From: Paraspadella gotoi
Taxonomy: Eukaryota > Chaetognatha
Length of the DNA: 64,000 bases
Direction: 5' to 3'
Assembly (NCBI GenBank): GCA_051294375.1
Contig: JBJCIZ010000239.1
Span: forward strand, 6,363,996-6,427,995
Each line of letters starts with the position of its first letter. The stretch's first letter is position 1. Of the stretch, positions 27,144 through 40,384 are shown in pieces. The position numbers and the translations under genes were made by a program. The notes under the pieces were generated by a model, which did not search any database, was not told the DNA's origin, and saw only the letters and a program-made list of their open reading frames with translations.

Positions 27144-27912
27144 GTAAGGATTTCTTTTTAGTTGCGCCGCGAGTACTCGCCGAGCAACTCTATAAGTCAC
27201 TTTTCGGTCGGTCTGTCGGACGGTCCGTCGGTCGGTATGTCTGTCCGTCGGTCTGTCCTACTCACGTTAAAAAGCATATGATTAGCATATGATTTGGTTC
27301 CTCTTTTGTCAAGACAGAAAAAAAACCCAAATCTAGGGGATTGCTTGCGCAAAAAATATAATTACAACTTTTTAACAAAATTCTCACATTTTCTTGGTTA
27401 AAATATAAAATATAAAAAAGAATTATACTTTGCGTAGATAACTTTTTGCTCCGTCGCTACCAAAATCTGACCTTAAAAATAAAAAAAAATCTATAAGAAA
27501 TTTTTAGTCTTCTTTATCTATAAATAAATATTTAAAAAATTAATATATGAGTATATAGCATATAAATAAAAATTATTTCGTGTATTAAATTTTTTTTTAA
27601 ATGTACAAATTTTAGTTTGAGCAGGTGCTCAAATTCAAATTGTTGATCTCCCTTACCCATATTTTTGGTATTATTCATTTTATGTACACCTAAAATCAGA
27701 TCATCCTCTTCATTTACAATCAGTAATATCAATTTTTTAAATACTTTTCCTCTCTTCTTTCCAAACATTCTATGACTCTTATTATTATTATTATTATCGA
27801 TCCATTCGTCATCGAGCATAAAACATCCCACGAAGAAACGAAGCATCTGTAATTCGAGACAGAAAATTAAAATGTTTTCAAGTAAAGAAATCATCGAATG
27901 AAATAGAAAAAC

Positions 27913-27974
<62 letters not shown>

Positions 27975-30900
27975 AAGGATCGATTAGTTTCACATCAATC
28001 TGTATCACAGGATTCGTCCGCTCTTCTCTTCTGTAAACAAAAAATGAGATGAATGAAGATCAGCTGTGGTCGGACTATGTGGGCAATTTTGTGGGGTTTT
28101 GATGGATCGGGTAGAAGGATAAGACCGGTATGCGAGCGGTGGTTAGAAGGATAAGACCGGTATGCGAGCGGTGGTTAGAAGGATAAGACCGGTATGCGAG
28201 CGGTGGTTAGATGGATAAGACCGGTATGCGAGCGGTGGTTAGTGGTCTGAAAAGAACCAAATTTATGTACTGTTTTTTTTTTTCCAAGAGTGCCTCATTT
28301 CGGTTCGGTTATCCCAGAATTTAATTTTAATGTTTAATATTTATACTTTTAGATAGATAAACCAATCCCTAACCTTAATCCTTAACCCTAATTCCTAAGC
28401 CTCACCTAATCCCTAACCTCTAATCATAAACAAAATCCCAAACCTTAATCGCTCACCGAATTCTTAAACTAATCTCAAACCTAAATTTTAATCCATTAGA
28501 CATTCAATAATTTAAAATTTAATGCTAATTTTTAACTTAAAAAAATAATTTATTTGTTAATTTCGTAAAAGGGGCGTTCTCGGAAAATGAGGCTTTCTTA
28601 TCATTTCAAAATAATCGATAAAGTGATATAATTAAACCATATTTATACAATATATAAATCGGATGCAATTTCTAAAGAATCTAGGGTTTTAGAAGACGTT
28701 TTTACGAGTTTAGCTGCACACTTGCACACTTGCACAGTTGCGATACATTAAGTTGTTTTTAAACTTTCGACTTTCGCCAATTTCCAGCCAACCAAACGAG
28801 CGATTTTCGACCAATCGTTTTTCCGACCATAAATTTTTCGTTTTCGAACACGGCCCTTTTTAAAAGGCTCATCAGGCATATTTTTGAAGGCTTCACACGT
28901 CTGCCCCCACGAGCTCGCACCCCCTCATGTCACCTCTCCAAAGGACAAGATTTATATACAATTGATACAATTCATACAATTGAAACATTCTTTGAAACAT
29001 TATACCACTTCATTGATAGGGAAGAGAGTCTTGGTTGAAAGCTTGCAGGGACCTGCTATGTCATTATCTTGTAAGAGTGATGGAGGCCTTAAACCACCAA
29101 AGCCTGTCCAAAGTCAGGGGCAAGATAGCTTATTTATTAAATGAATGGATAAATTTTATATTGGTCGTACCAATTTCATATATATATAATTGATACAACC
29201 AATATGAAAATTACCCGTTTACGTATTTTTCCATTAACATGACTTGAGACCGGTCGATGGTGGGTTATTGTCTTCGAATATTAACTTAGCAACGAGCAAA
29301 GAACATCATCTTTTCGTTGATAGTATATAGATAGAATATATCGTAGTTCGTAGATATATTATACAAATTCATTCATAAGGGGGTTGAAGGAAACATTGTA
29401 TAGAATAAATGAGACAGAGAGATATACTTTGATTGCTGATTTTGAATGCTATATTTACTTACTTGCAATATTTTCTTATTTATATTTAATTAATCAATAC
29501 TTATTAATGTCTATTGTTCCAATTTCACTGACAAGACCCTTCGAGCTTTCGATCACAGACTCTTTCACAGTCATAATTGATCAACTCCCTAAAATTGTTT
29601 CTCTCTTTTTTTCGTTTTTTTTTAATTTTCGCGTGAAAAAAACTTTTTTGACGTGAACTTTAATTTCGACCAAAAAGTGGGTGAGCGATCGAAAGAAGTC
29701 GTAGGCGTCGAAATTAATAAGTCAGACATGGCGGGAATGTCAGATATGGATAAAATTTAACTAAGATGTCAGTTTCGGGCGGGAATGTCAGATATGGACT
29801 AAATTTAACTAAGATGTCAGTTTCTGGCGGGAATGTCAGATATGGACAAAATTTAAAGAAGATTAAGGTTGAAAAAACTATTGTATTTTAAATATAGATA
29901 GATTCATAGTAAATTGTATTAAATGAATAAGGATTGTAGGGATTAATCAATAGGGTGGAGTGATGAATAGATTGAGTGATTGAACATTATTTGTTTGCTG
30001 CCTATGGACATATAATTAATGAATTTTAAATCCTTTTAAAAATTTTTTTAGCATAACAGTATAGCAAATTCAATTATTTATGTAGTAATATCCTTATAAA
30101 ATCGTCAAATTTCAAAATAATTTTTTTTTATTTTTAAGAACTGATTTGGATTCGCTGTAAAAAACTAAGAAACTTTTATAAAATATGTTATATGATATTT
30201 AATGTTTAGATCACAAAAAATGACTAAAACGTTTTAACATATATAAGTTTCTACTACAGAGAATAAAAAAGTCAGGAATTTTCACCTTTTTTCTTATTTT
30301 AAACATTGAAGATGACAGAATTTTTGATAACATGTTTTATATTTTTGATTCAACTTTTTATGAAGAATCTGAATCTTTAATAAAAGTTTTATAAAAATTA
30401 TTTTTAAAATTTACTATTTTATAAGGATATTACTACAAATATATTATATTTTACTATTCTGTTCCCGAGATAATATGAACAAAATATTTTTTGTACTAGT
30501 TAATCATACTATCTCACATCTAAATATCATTGTTCGATCATTCAAATAAATTTTTTGTTCTTGAGTGCTCCACTCTATTAATCAATTACCTTAATCATCT
30601 GATTAGACGCTTATCGCTGAATGATCGCGGGACAGATCCCGCATTGTTTGCTCAAACTTGTTTCCTTGATTTTCAGATCTTCGGTCGTCTTCAACAGCCT
30701 CGTCGACTGGGGACCATCTCGGCTCAGAATCGGGGAAGAAGACTCTTGTCTCTTCGACGGCGAAATTGTAGGAATCGACGACGATGGCGATGACGACGGC
30801 GACGACGATGGCGACGACGATGGCGACGACGATGGCGACGGCGACGACGATGGCGACGACCAAGTTTCCCGCAGTGAGTCGATATTCCGTTATAAATGAG

Positions 30901-31188
30901 CTGCTTGTTTGTTATCTGTGATAAAGCTATGATTTGGGCTGTGTTTGAGCTATGGTTAGGCCGTGGTTGAGCTGTGATTAGGCCGTGATTGAGCTGGATT
31001 TGGGCCGTGGTTGGCTGGGTTGAGCCATGATGACCGTGATTATGCCGTGGTTTAATTGTGGTTTGTGCTATCGTTGAGCTGTGACTGAGATGTGATTAGC
31101 TTGTGATGGGGCTGTGATTGAGCTATGATTAGGCTTTGGTTAAGCTGTGATTGATAAATATATTTAATTTGTATGTTTGATGATGATA

Positions 31189-31219
<31 letters not shown>

Positions 31220-31472
31220 CGACGATTACGACGACGATAACAACTCCGTTGTTGACGAGGACGATGATAATCATAATGATTTAATTTAATAATAATTTAA
31301 TAATAATTTAACCTCGTCAATTTAGATTCAACAAGTTTTTGACACAGAAATGTCCGCTTAATTCGTTTTGCAGAATCTACGCTCCGACGTCTCTTGGCCT
31401 CTTCAGTAGTCGTCGTTTCCGTCTGTAACGTCGGCGGCAGCGGCGGCAGCGTCGGCAGCGGCGGCAGCGGCG

Positions 31473-31504
<32 letters not shown>

Positions 31505-34500
31505 GGCGTTTACGGGTTCATTCACGGCGACGGAATGACAATCGCTTTTCGTCAACGACTCCCTCAGGTCTATTTTTCTTTATTAAGCGTTATGAATTAT
31601 ATTATTATTTATTCAATATATTATTTATTCATCATCGTAAATATATATATGAAATTGGTACAACCAATATAAAAATTATCCATTCATTTAATAAATAAGC
31701 TATCTTGCCCCTGACTTTGGACATATTTTTTTCCTTTTTTGGTGGGGGGGAAAGTTTTCTTGTCTTGTGACCGAGTGTGCTAATACGATACAAATAATAT
31801 ATATCATGGAAGAGTGATGGAGGCCTTAAACCACCAAAGCCTGTCCAAAGTCAGGGGCAAGATAGCTTATTTATTAAATGAATAGATAATTTTTATATTG
31901 GTTGTACCAATTTCATATCATATCATCCTACATCATTTGAAAGATCGCTTTCTGATATTTTTATTTAGCTTATAAGAACCAAAAAAAAAACTTATATGCA
32001 ATACTATAATAAGCAGAATTAAAAAAACAAACAAATATGTTAAAACGTAATTTATTAAATTAATAAATGAATTTATTTAAATTCCGCCGATTCGATTTTG
32101 TTTCTTGAGTTTGATTCCTCTGCGATTGTATATTGTGATTAGAAAATAAAGTAGTCAAAGTGAGTCGAAGGGATTCCAAAACGGTTGCGCCCCATCAACT
32201 TTCTATTAATAGTATTAGGTTCATTTCCCATGAAATATTACGCAAAATGTACAATTCATGTTGCACAACAACATATCTTGTTATATATGATACAAAATGG
32301 CTAAATATGCAAATAAACAAGCTGACATCTTAATTAAGTTAGTTTTTTGGATAAAATATTAAATTAAAGAATTAGATTAAGGATTAAGTTAAGGTTTAGG
32401 GTTGGAGCTTAGGGTAAGGGCTTAGGGTTTAGAGCCTAAAGTTTAGGTTTTAATGTTAGGGTTAGGGCTTAGGGTTTAGAGCCTAAAGTTTAGGTTTTAA
32501 TGTTAGGGTTAGGGCTTAGGGTTTAGAGCCTATAGTTTAGGTTTTAATGTTAGGGTTAAAAATTAAGGATTATGTTATTTGGTTGAGAGTAAGGAGTAGA
32601 TTAGGATTAATAATTAGGGTTCAATATTTTATTATTATTAATATTATAAATCGTAGATTAAGAAACAGAAATGGGGCGCTTTTGAAAAAAAGAGCCCTTA
32701 AATCAAGAGGACAAATGTTTAACTTCCATCCTCCAATCTTTTGACAACTCGTTGACGACAACGCCGACGACGACGACCCCGACGACTATAGCGACGATGC
32801 CGAGCGCTTTCGCCCACCGCCCGCTGCGGAGGGCGTCTTTGAGGTCGCCTCGTTGAAGGGCTGCTTGGGATTGGAACGTCTATGGGTAGAGAAAGAAAAA
32901 GAGAGAGAGAGAGTCAAAGCGTTAAAAAGAAAAAGACAGTAAGGGATAGAGAAAGTGAGAAAGGGAAAGAGAAAAAGAAAGAAAAAGAGAGAGAGAGAGT
33001 GAAAGAGAAAGGCAGAGAAAAGGAATCGAGAAAATGAAAAAGAGATAGAGATACATATATGCAAACCTCACCTTGACCTCGCCCAGTAATCATTTCCAAC
33101 TTACCACGAATTCTCTCACTAACTTACCTCAACCATGGCCAAGAGTCCGAGGGGAAAGAAACACAGAATTCCCAACGAAGCGCAAATAAGGGAAACTCGG
33201 GTAGGGGAATCCAGCAGCGGCGTCGGCTGTTTGAGGACGGCGCCTCCTTGGGTGAGGTTAGAAGGGCGGAGGGAGTCAGGAGAACGGGTCCCAAATTTGG
33301 TTTATTCAAGAAAACTATTTTAATATTCTTACGATTCACTATTGAATATTAGCTATTTTTTGCGTATTTTTGAATATTTGTGAGGGAGAGTGGGGGCTAA
33401 TGTTGTATTTATCAATACAATACAGTCTAATGGAAATAGAAATGAAAAATATTGGTTTTTTTTTTCTATCAAACTTCATTCTCAAATTGCAATCTCAAAC
33501 TTTATCCTCAAATAGAATTCTCAAATTCATCCAACGTATATTATCTACTATATTATCTATTATATTATATAGACTTTGTGGGAATGTCGAATAGAGTTTG
33601 AGTCTCAATTTTACTCACCAACCGCAACCGAGGCTCGGCGTCCGCTTGGGTGGGTGGCCGTCAACGACAGCGACATCCTTTTAGGAATGAAAACGGGAGA
33701 TGCATTTGGAGGTGCATTTGGAGGTGCCGCGCTGGAATGCTGGCCAATATCCACGCTGGGACGCCAAGCTGCAAAGGGCGCCGGAGTAAGTTCGGCGGGG
33801 TAAGGTTGAAATGGAGGCGCGACTGGCTAGGAAGCAGCTGGGGCGGCGGGAGGAGCTGAGCTGGCGCAGGCGCCGAAGGATCGAGCGCAGAATATTCACC
33901 ACGGTCTATCGTAGTGGAGGCCGTTCAGTCCATTCCGCGAAATTGGAGATGGAGAGGAAGAAGAGAGAAGGAGAGAGAAGAAGAGAGAGAAGAGAAGAAA
34001 GAGAGAAAGAAGAAGATAATATATTGTATTTCAGGAAGAGGGGGAAAAAGCAGTATTTTGACATGGTTGTGTATCAGCAAAAAATTCGTTAGAAGTTTGT
34101 ATCGTAATTTTTTGGGAGTCTTACTACTCACACTCGCACACACACACACACTCTCTCTCTTCTGGCATCCTCGTCCTCTCTGCTCTCTCCTCTCTCTCTC
34201 TCTCTCTCTCTAATCTCCTCTCTCTCTCTCCTCTTCTTGTTCTCTCTCTCTCTCCTCTTCCTAATCTTTATTGATAAAACCAGCCTTTGAACACTATTGC
34301 TTGTAAAATTATAGGGAAGGCAATCAAAACTATCTTTAATTTCCGTTCTTACCCATCTATAATATAATATAAATTATATATAATAGAATACAACATATTG
34401 TTATAAGTGCTGCCTTTTATATAGTTTCTACAATTAGAAAACAAAAAAGACAGAGTTAAAATCACATTCGCTGCATCAGAAGTTCAGAGGAGGAAACTAA

Positions 34501-37500
34501 CTGTTCCCCAGTCTCGATCGACAAAAAATACGCAAATCTGATTGGGCTAAAAGCGACGCGAAAATGATTCTTCATAGTGGCTAAAAACGACAGTGTCAAA
34601 AAAACCGAAGGCCTTTCTTTTCTTCTCTTTCCACAGGGACACCAATGGCTCCTTTGGATCAAAAAAAGCTCCAGCAATCGTCTTCGTTCTCTTCAACTCC
34701 AGTAAAGGTGGAGCTCCTATTCGCTGCCCACCTTGAACGTTTTCATCCAGACGGCGTCTTCCGCGGGCGCCCTTCGGGGTTCCAATTCCTGGGCGCCGTT
34801 CGGTTCCTTTCCGGCGCCATTCTCGGTTCGCTAGATGCCGCACGCCGTCGAAAGCCCGGAAGTGTAGGCGTCCTCCAGCGACGAAGAAAAATCGCGCGTT
34901 TATCTTACGCTAGGTTTCTTCATTGAAATTAATTTTTTTTTTTCGGGGGGGCGGGGCAGAGGAAATTGGGCGAAAAATATGAATCTATTTTCTTTCTCTC
35001 CTCTCTCGGTCTCTGCTCTCGCACTCTCCTCATCATCCGCCGCGGCTCGCGGCGCCAGCTCGACCTCAGTACGCGCGGCCGCCTCTCTCTGCGTCTCTTT
35101 CGTCGTACTCTGCTGCCTCTCCTGCTGAGCCTCTCTCTCTCCCGGCATCCTCTTTCTGTCGGCTCAAGACGATCGACCACACATTCTCTGCTTTCTGTCG
35201 CAAGTCTGCGTTGTCGCCCTACAGAGGGCAAATCTTAGTCATCACTCTCTCATCTCGTCGATCCAACCGCCGCTGGATAGAGGTGTCGTGTCTCTACCCT
35301 CGTCAGTCGCTCCCAGACAGTCTAGCGTGCTCCCGTCATCGTCATCGACGCATCGCGGGGGCACTGCAGCGACTACTGATGACCGTCCGCGCGTGGCATC
35401 AGATACCGTACCCACCAGTTGTCCTAAGTCAGCAGGCGACCACCGGCCGTCTAGCAGACCGCACGCGCAGCTTCAGACCCGTTCAGCCCCAGGCGGCGAG
35501 CCGGACCGTGTCCTGCCTGAACGTTCGGGCGCAGACGCGGACGCAGCGCCGATCGCCGCTGCTGCTGTTTCCGGAGCGATTCGTCGAGGCGGTGATCGTG
35601 GCGGACGCGACTATGTTGTGGTTTTACGGACCGAGAGAGATTCATCTTTATCTCCTCACTATGATGCGCATAGTGAGTCGTTGTTGTTGGCGTTGACAGT
35701 CTCGTTGTGATTGTCATCGTACGGTGTTTTCAATGCAATTGTCATTGTCGTTGCTGTCAATGTGATTGTCGTTATTATTGTCATCGTCGATGCTGTTTTG
35801 TGGTTGTGATTCCCTTTGTTCTGATTGTCTTTTTCATTACGATTGTCATAGTTGTTGATGTAATCGTTGTTTAATTCAATGCAATGTCATTGTCGTTTTT
35901 ATGGTTTTAATAGTCATAGCGATTGTTTTCATTATCTATTATCGTCATTTCTGTTGTTTTGATTGTCATAATGACTTTCATAGTGATTGTCATTTTTATA
36001 GCTGTCATTATGATTGTTATCCAGTGTCATCTTGGTTGCTATTTTTTTGATTGTCAGAATGATTTTTTTCATTGTCGTTGTCATTTTTATTGCTCTTATT
36101 ATAACTGTCATCATGATTGTTTTAAATTATGATAGTCATCGTCATTGTTGTCGTTGTCACCCCCCCCCCATTTTTCATCCATTTCAGGTGAGCCAAGTCT
36201 ATGAGTCAGAATCCCTTCTCGGCACCGACGGACTCAGGGTTCGAGTCTCCGTCGTCAGGGTCCAAGTCTTGGAGAGACTTGAACCCGAGATCGTGAGAAA
36301 GTCCGACGCCTTTGGGAGTTTGGGTGAGTGTTGAGATTTTAAGTTTTGACCCGGCGCTAGCAGTCCCTTAGATTTGAGATTTTTTTTCTGTCTTAACCAA
36401 TGAGCAACCAACTATAAGCAAATACATTTGTAGAAAGCGATGCCTTTTTATTCGCGTATAATTGTTTAGTTTCGTTTAGATCGATAGAATCATTTGTTTC
36501 CGTTGAATATCTGAATTTACTCTTCCCCGCGATCAGCTGTTACGAGAGCTAACTAACGAGCGTGTTTCAGTTTAATCTTTCACAAGTCTTTTACTCTCAA
36601 TTCAAAACACGTGTGTAAAATGAAAAGGAAAATACTTTAAATAATGTTTTGTACTATAAAGCTGCCAATGTTTTATTCTCTATTCTGGAACCCAAATTGA
36701 AGGTTAGTTTACCTTGGAATTATATTGAATTACTTAGGTTATATATGTTACTTAAAGTTTAAGGTTTATTTGTACTAATTTAGCATTGTCTATTTTTTAT
36801 AGTTTTAACACGCTCCTCCTCCTTCTTGCCAACTTGTCCTTCTACTACCATCCATTCACCATTGCCTTGGTTCCTTGTTTATTTGTCTACTTACCATGAA
36901 TATTTGTACCTGAGATTGGAAATTGTATTATCTCAAAATGTGGTTACTGTTTCTGCTTTATTACATGTTAGAACTGTTTAGTTTCCAAAGATACTTATTT
37001 GAGAGCAGTTGAACACGGATTTGAATTCAATAATTAATTAGGGCACAAATTAGGGCACTAAGAAGCGTTAAGAAGGGCTTCAACATTTTTAACGTAAGTG
37101 GGACAGACCGCCGGACAGACATACCGACCGACGGACAGACGGACAGACCGACCGAAAAGTACTCGCGACGCAACTAAATTTTTTTTTTCGCTTAGCGAAA
37201 ATGTATTTAAGATAATTATTTACCATATAAATCTACCCTAATAATAAATTCTTTTCTGTTTTGTTTTTTTTTTTGGTTTTTTTTCAACTTTTGAGTTTCA
37301 TTCTGTGAAATCAAAATGTACCTTCTTCTCGAACTCCCCCCTATCCGACAGAACGGGTTTGTCGCTATCGCGCCTCCTCAGAAAACGACGACGACGACGA
37401 CGACAGCGACGACGACGACGACGGCGACGTGACCATCTTCTTCACTCGCACCAAATTCGGGCCATCGGGTCTCGCGCACAAACGCGGCATGTGCAGCGAG

Positions 37501-40349
37501 GGAAAGAGTTGCGTGCTGGTGCAAGATCAGGGTGAGTCGCGGTGGGGTTAAGAGTTGGGAAAAGGGTAAGGGATAGGGGGAGAGAGAGTGGGGGGGGAGG
37601 AGAAATTGGGAAAATGGGAAATTAGCCGAAAGAGAGGGTTATAAAAGAAAAGGACAAAACAAACGATTAAAAAAATTGAAAGCAAAGAACGAGCTGAAGC
37701 AAGCTTTGAAAAGGAGGGAAAAACAAGCTTTAGCGATTAAAAAAAGAAAGAGCGAAGGAAAAGAAGCCAAGGTAAAAATAAGAATATCAAGGAAAAGCAA
37801 ACCCAGAAAGCCAGGCAAGCCTTAAGCCGAGCAAGCAAAGCAAGGCAAGCAAGCCAAGCAAGCCAAGCAAACAAGCTTAAACCTCTCAGGCCTGACGAGT
37901 GCCTTCGTCGTCGCTCACGAGCTGGCTCATTCCATCGGACTCGAACACGACGGGACGGAGAACGGATGCAGAGATGACGCCGCCAGGGGGAGCGTCATGG
38001 CGCCGCTAGTTAAGGTGGGTTGTGGTCATGGCGCCGCTTTTTAAGGTGGGTTTTGGTCATGACGCCGCAAATTAAGGTGTGTGTGGGTTAAGGCGCTGCT
38101 ATTTAAGATGGGTTTTAATCATGTCGCAGCAAATTGAAGTATGTTGCGGTTATGGCGCCGCTCTTTTAGATAGGTTTTGGTCATGGCGTCGCAAATTAAA
38201 GTGTGTTGAGATTATGGCGCCCCTCTTTCAACTGGGTTTTAGTCATGTTGCTGCAAATTAAAGTGTGTTACGGTCATGGCGCTACTCTTTAAGATGGGTT
38301 TTAGTCATGTTTCTGCAAATTAAAGTGTGTTGCGGTCATTGTGCCGCTCTTTTAGATAGGTTTTGGTCATAGCGCCGCTAGTTAAGGTGGATTGTAGTCA
38401 TGGCGCTGGTAGTTAAGTTGGGTTGTTGTCTATCAATGCTCACTGTGAGTTGTGGTCATGACGCAAGTCGTTAGGTTGAGTTGTGCTCATGAGACCATTC
38501 ATTAGAATGGGTTGAGGTCATGGCAATTCTTAAATTCGTCTAATTGTGATCTCGCTCAAAATTAATTTATGTATTCCCGCCCCCTTTTCCCCCATCCATT
38601 TCTACAGGCCCACTACACCCGGTTCTGGTGGTCGCGCTGCAGCTTCTGGGAGATGCGGGAGATGCTGTCGCACCTGTCATGTCTCAACGATCGTCCGAAA
38701 AGGAAGGCGCGGAGTCGTGAGCCAATCAGAGAACCGATCGGGATGAGATATTCGTTCGACGTAGGTGGCGTCGGTGGGTTGGTGTGGGGGACGGTGTAGG
38801 AATAAGTGTGATGATGGTGTAGGGGTGGCCAAGGTGACTTGGTTTAAGTATGCGGGTTGTATGGGGTTTAGTGTGGCGGTAGCTTGGGGATAGTGTGGGG
38901 AATGATAAAGGTATGGAATTAAAGTAACGGATTTGGTGCAAGAACAAAAGAGTTTTGAATAACTTGTATTTGCAATTGTGAATTTTGAAGGCTAAAGCGA
39001 ACGTGAATTAAATATATTATTTAGTAGTCTTTATTATCATCTGTTTGTCTGTCATCTGTTTATCATCTGTTTGTCTGTTATCTGTCTATCATCTGTTTAT
39101 CTGTTATCATCTGTTTCTTCTCGACGTCGCAATCATCTCCCGCCTTCCATCCCCTCTTCCCTTCCCCCCCCCCACTTTTTTTTCCTCTTTGCAGAATCAA
39201 TGTCGGCAAGAATTCGGTTACGGATACCGACTTTGTCGGCATCGTGACCCCGACTCGGTCTGTCATCAACTCTGGTGCGCCGACCGACGTCGCCCGGCCG
39301 AGTGTCACACTAAGAAAGGTTTTTCTTTTGTATCTCAGTTTTCTTTTCCATCTTTCCTTTCTTTTTTTTTTTTTTTTTTTTATGATTTCGCTTTTCTTTC
39401 TACCCCTAACCTAATTTTTAAATGTCAAAAATAAAAAAATAATTTAATTTTGAATATAAGTAGAAATGGAGAGCTTTTGGAAAATATGGCCAATTTGTAA
39501 ACAGACAGAAATCCCATTGGAACACCCTGTATCGCCCTCTCAGGCCCTCCGCTCCCCGGCACTTATTGCGGTGCCGGAATGTGGTGCTTGGGTGGATATT
39601 GCGTCCCCATTAAATCCGCTCTCATTCGGATCGACGACGACGATAATGACGACGACGACGACGACGACGGCTGGAGCGACTGGAGCGAATTCGGAGATTG
39701 CTCCAGGTCTTAGTTGTTTGTTTGGATTTTTTAAATTTTATTTTGTTGTTTATTTGTGTCATTTGTTTTTGGTTTGTTGTTTTTTTTTGTCTTTTGTTCG
39801 TTGAGTTTTTGTTATTATTTGGTTGTTTGTTTGTGTTTTATCTTTTGTTTTTATTATTCTGTTGTTTATTTTTATCATTTGTTCTAGTTTGTTGTGTTTT
39901 GTCTTTTGTTCATTGTGTTTTTGTTATTATTTGTTTGTTGGTTAATGTTAAAGTGTTTTATTTTTTGTTTTTTGTTTGTTTTTTTGTCTTTTGTTCTTTG
40001 TGTTATGTTATCATTTTGTTTGTTTGTTTATGGTTTTGTTGTTACTATGTTTTATTTGTCTTTAATCTTAAATCTTACATTTATGCAATCCCCAATTGCC
40101 CCGTCATCATCAGAGAGAGAGAGAAACTTACCCAGCAGCCCACCCTCTTCCCGCAGGACTTGCGGGACGGGCGCGCGACGCCGTGTCCGCCGCTGCATCA
40201 AACGCGGCGCCGTCTGCCTGGGGCGGCGGGTGGAGCACCAGCTCTGCAACCAGCACCGCTGTCCTATGGAGGTCGACTATCGGACGCTGCAGTGCGAGGA
40301 GGCCGCGGCGGAAATGGATCTGGAAAAAGGTTTAGGGAGTGAGAGAGAG

Positions 40350-40384
<35 letters not shown>

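Larger units (their letters stand above)
27144..30676. other. ADAMTS intron 3, repeat-rich
   Basis: No gene is seen. Contents are a GTCGGTCTGTCGG-type short repeat (27,200-27,262), (GA)n (27,914-27,971), a 31-base tandem repeat (about 28,110-28,245), a family-T element (28,275-28,605), a minus-oriented family-A copy (28,965-29,200), a roughly 52-base tandem repeat (29,725-29,865) and a foldback element (30,040-30,445). Confidence 0.75.

Noticed and set aside
28110-28245. Regular 31-bp direct repeats resembling a CRISPR array
   Set aside because: Units are contiguous without spacers and the genome is eukaryotic, so this is a minisatellite.
33135-33323. Plus-strand frame starting [15 protein letters not shown]
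   Set aside because: It is the antisense shadow of the CD225 helix-1 exon, whose splice phases and membrane segment are consistent.
35288-35710. Alternative 140-codon frame overlapping exon 6
   Set aside because: The overlapping frame contains the conserved [10 protein letters not shown] catalytic start and joins both neighbours in phase. This one does not.
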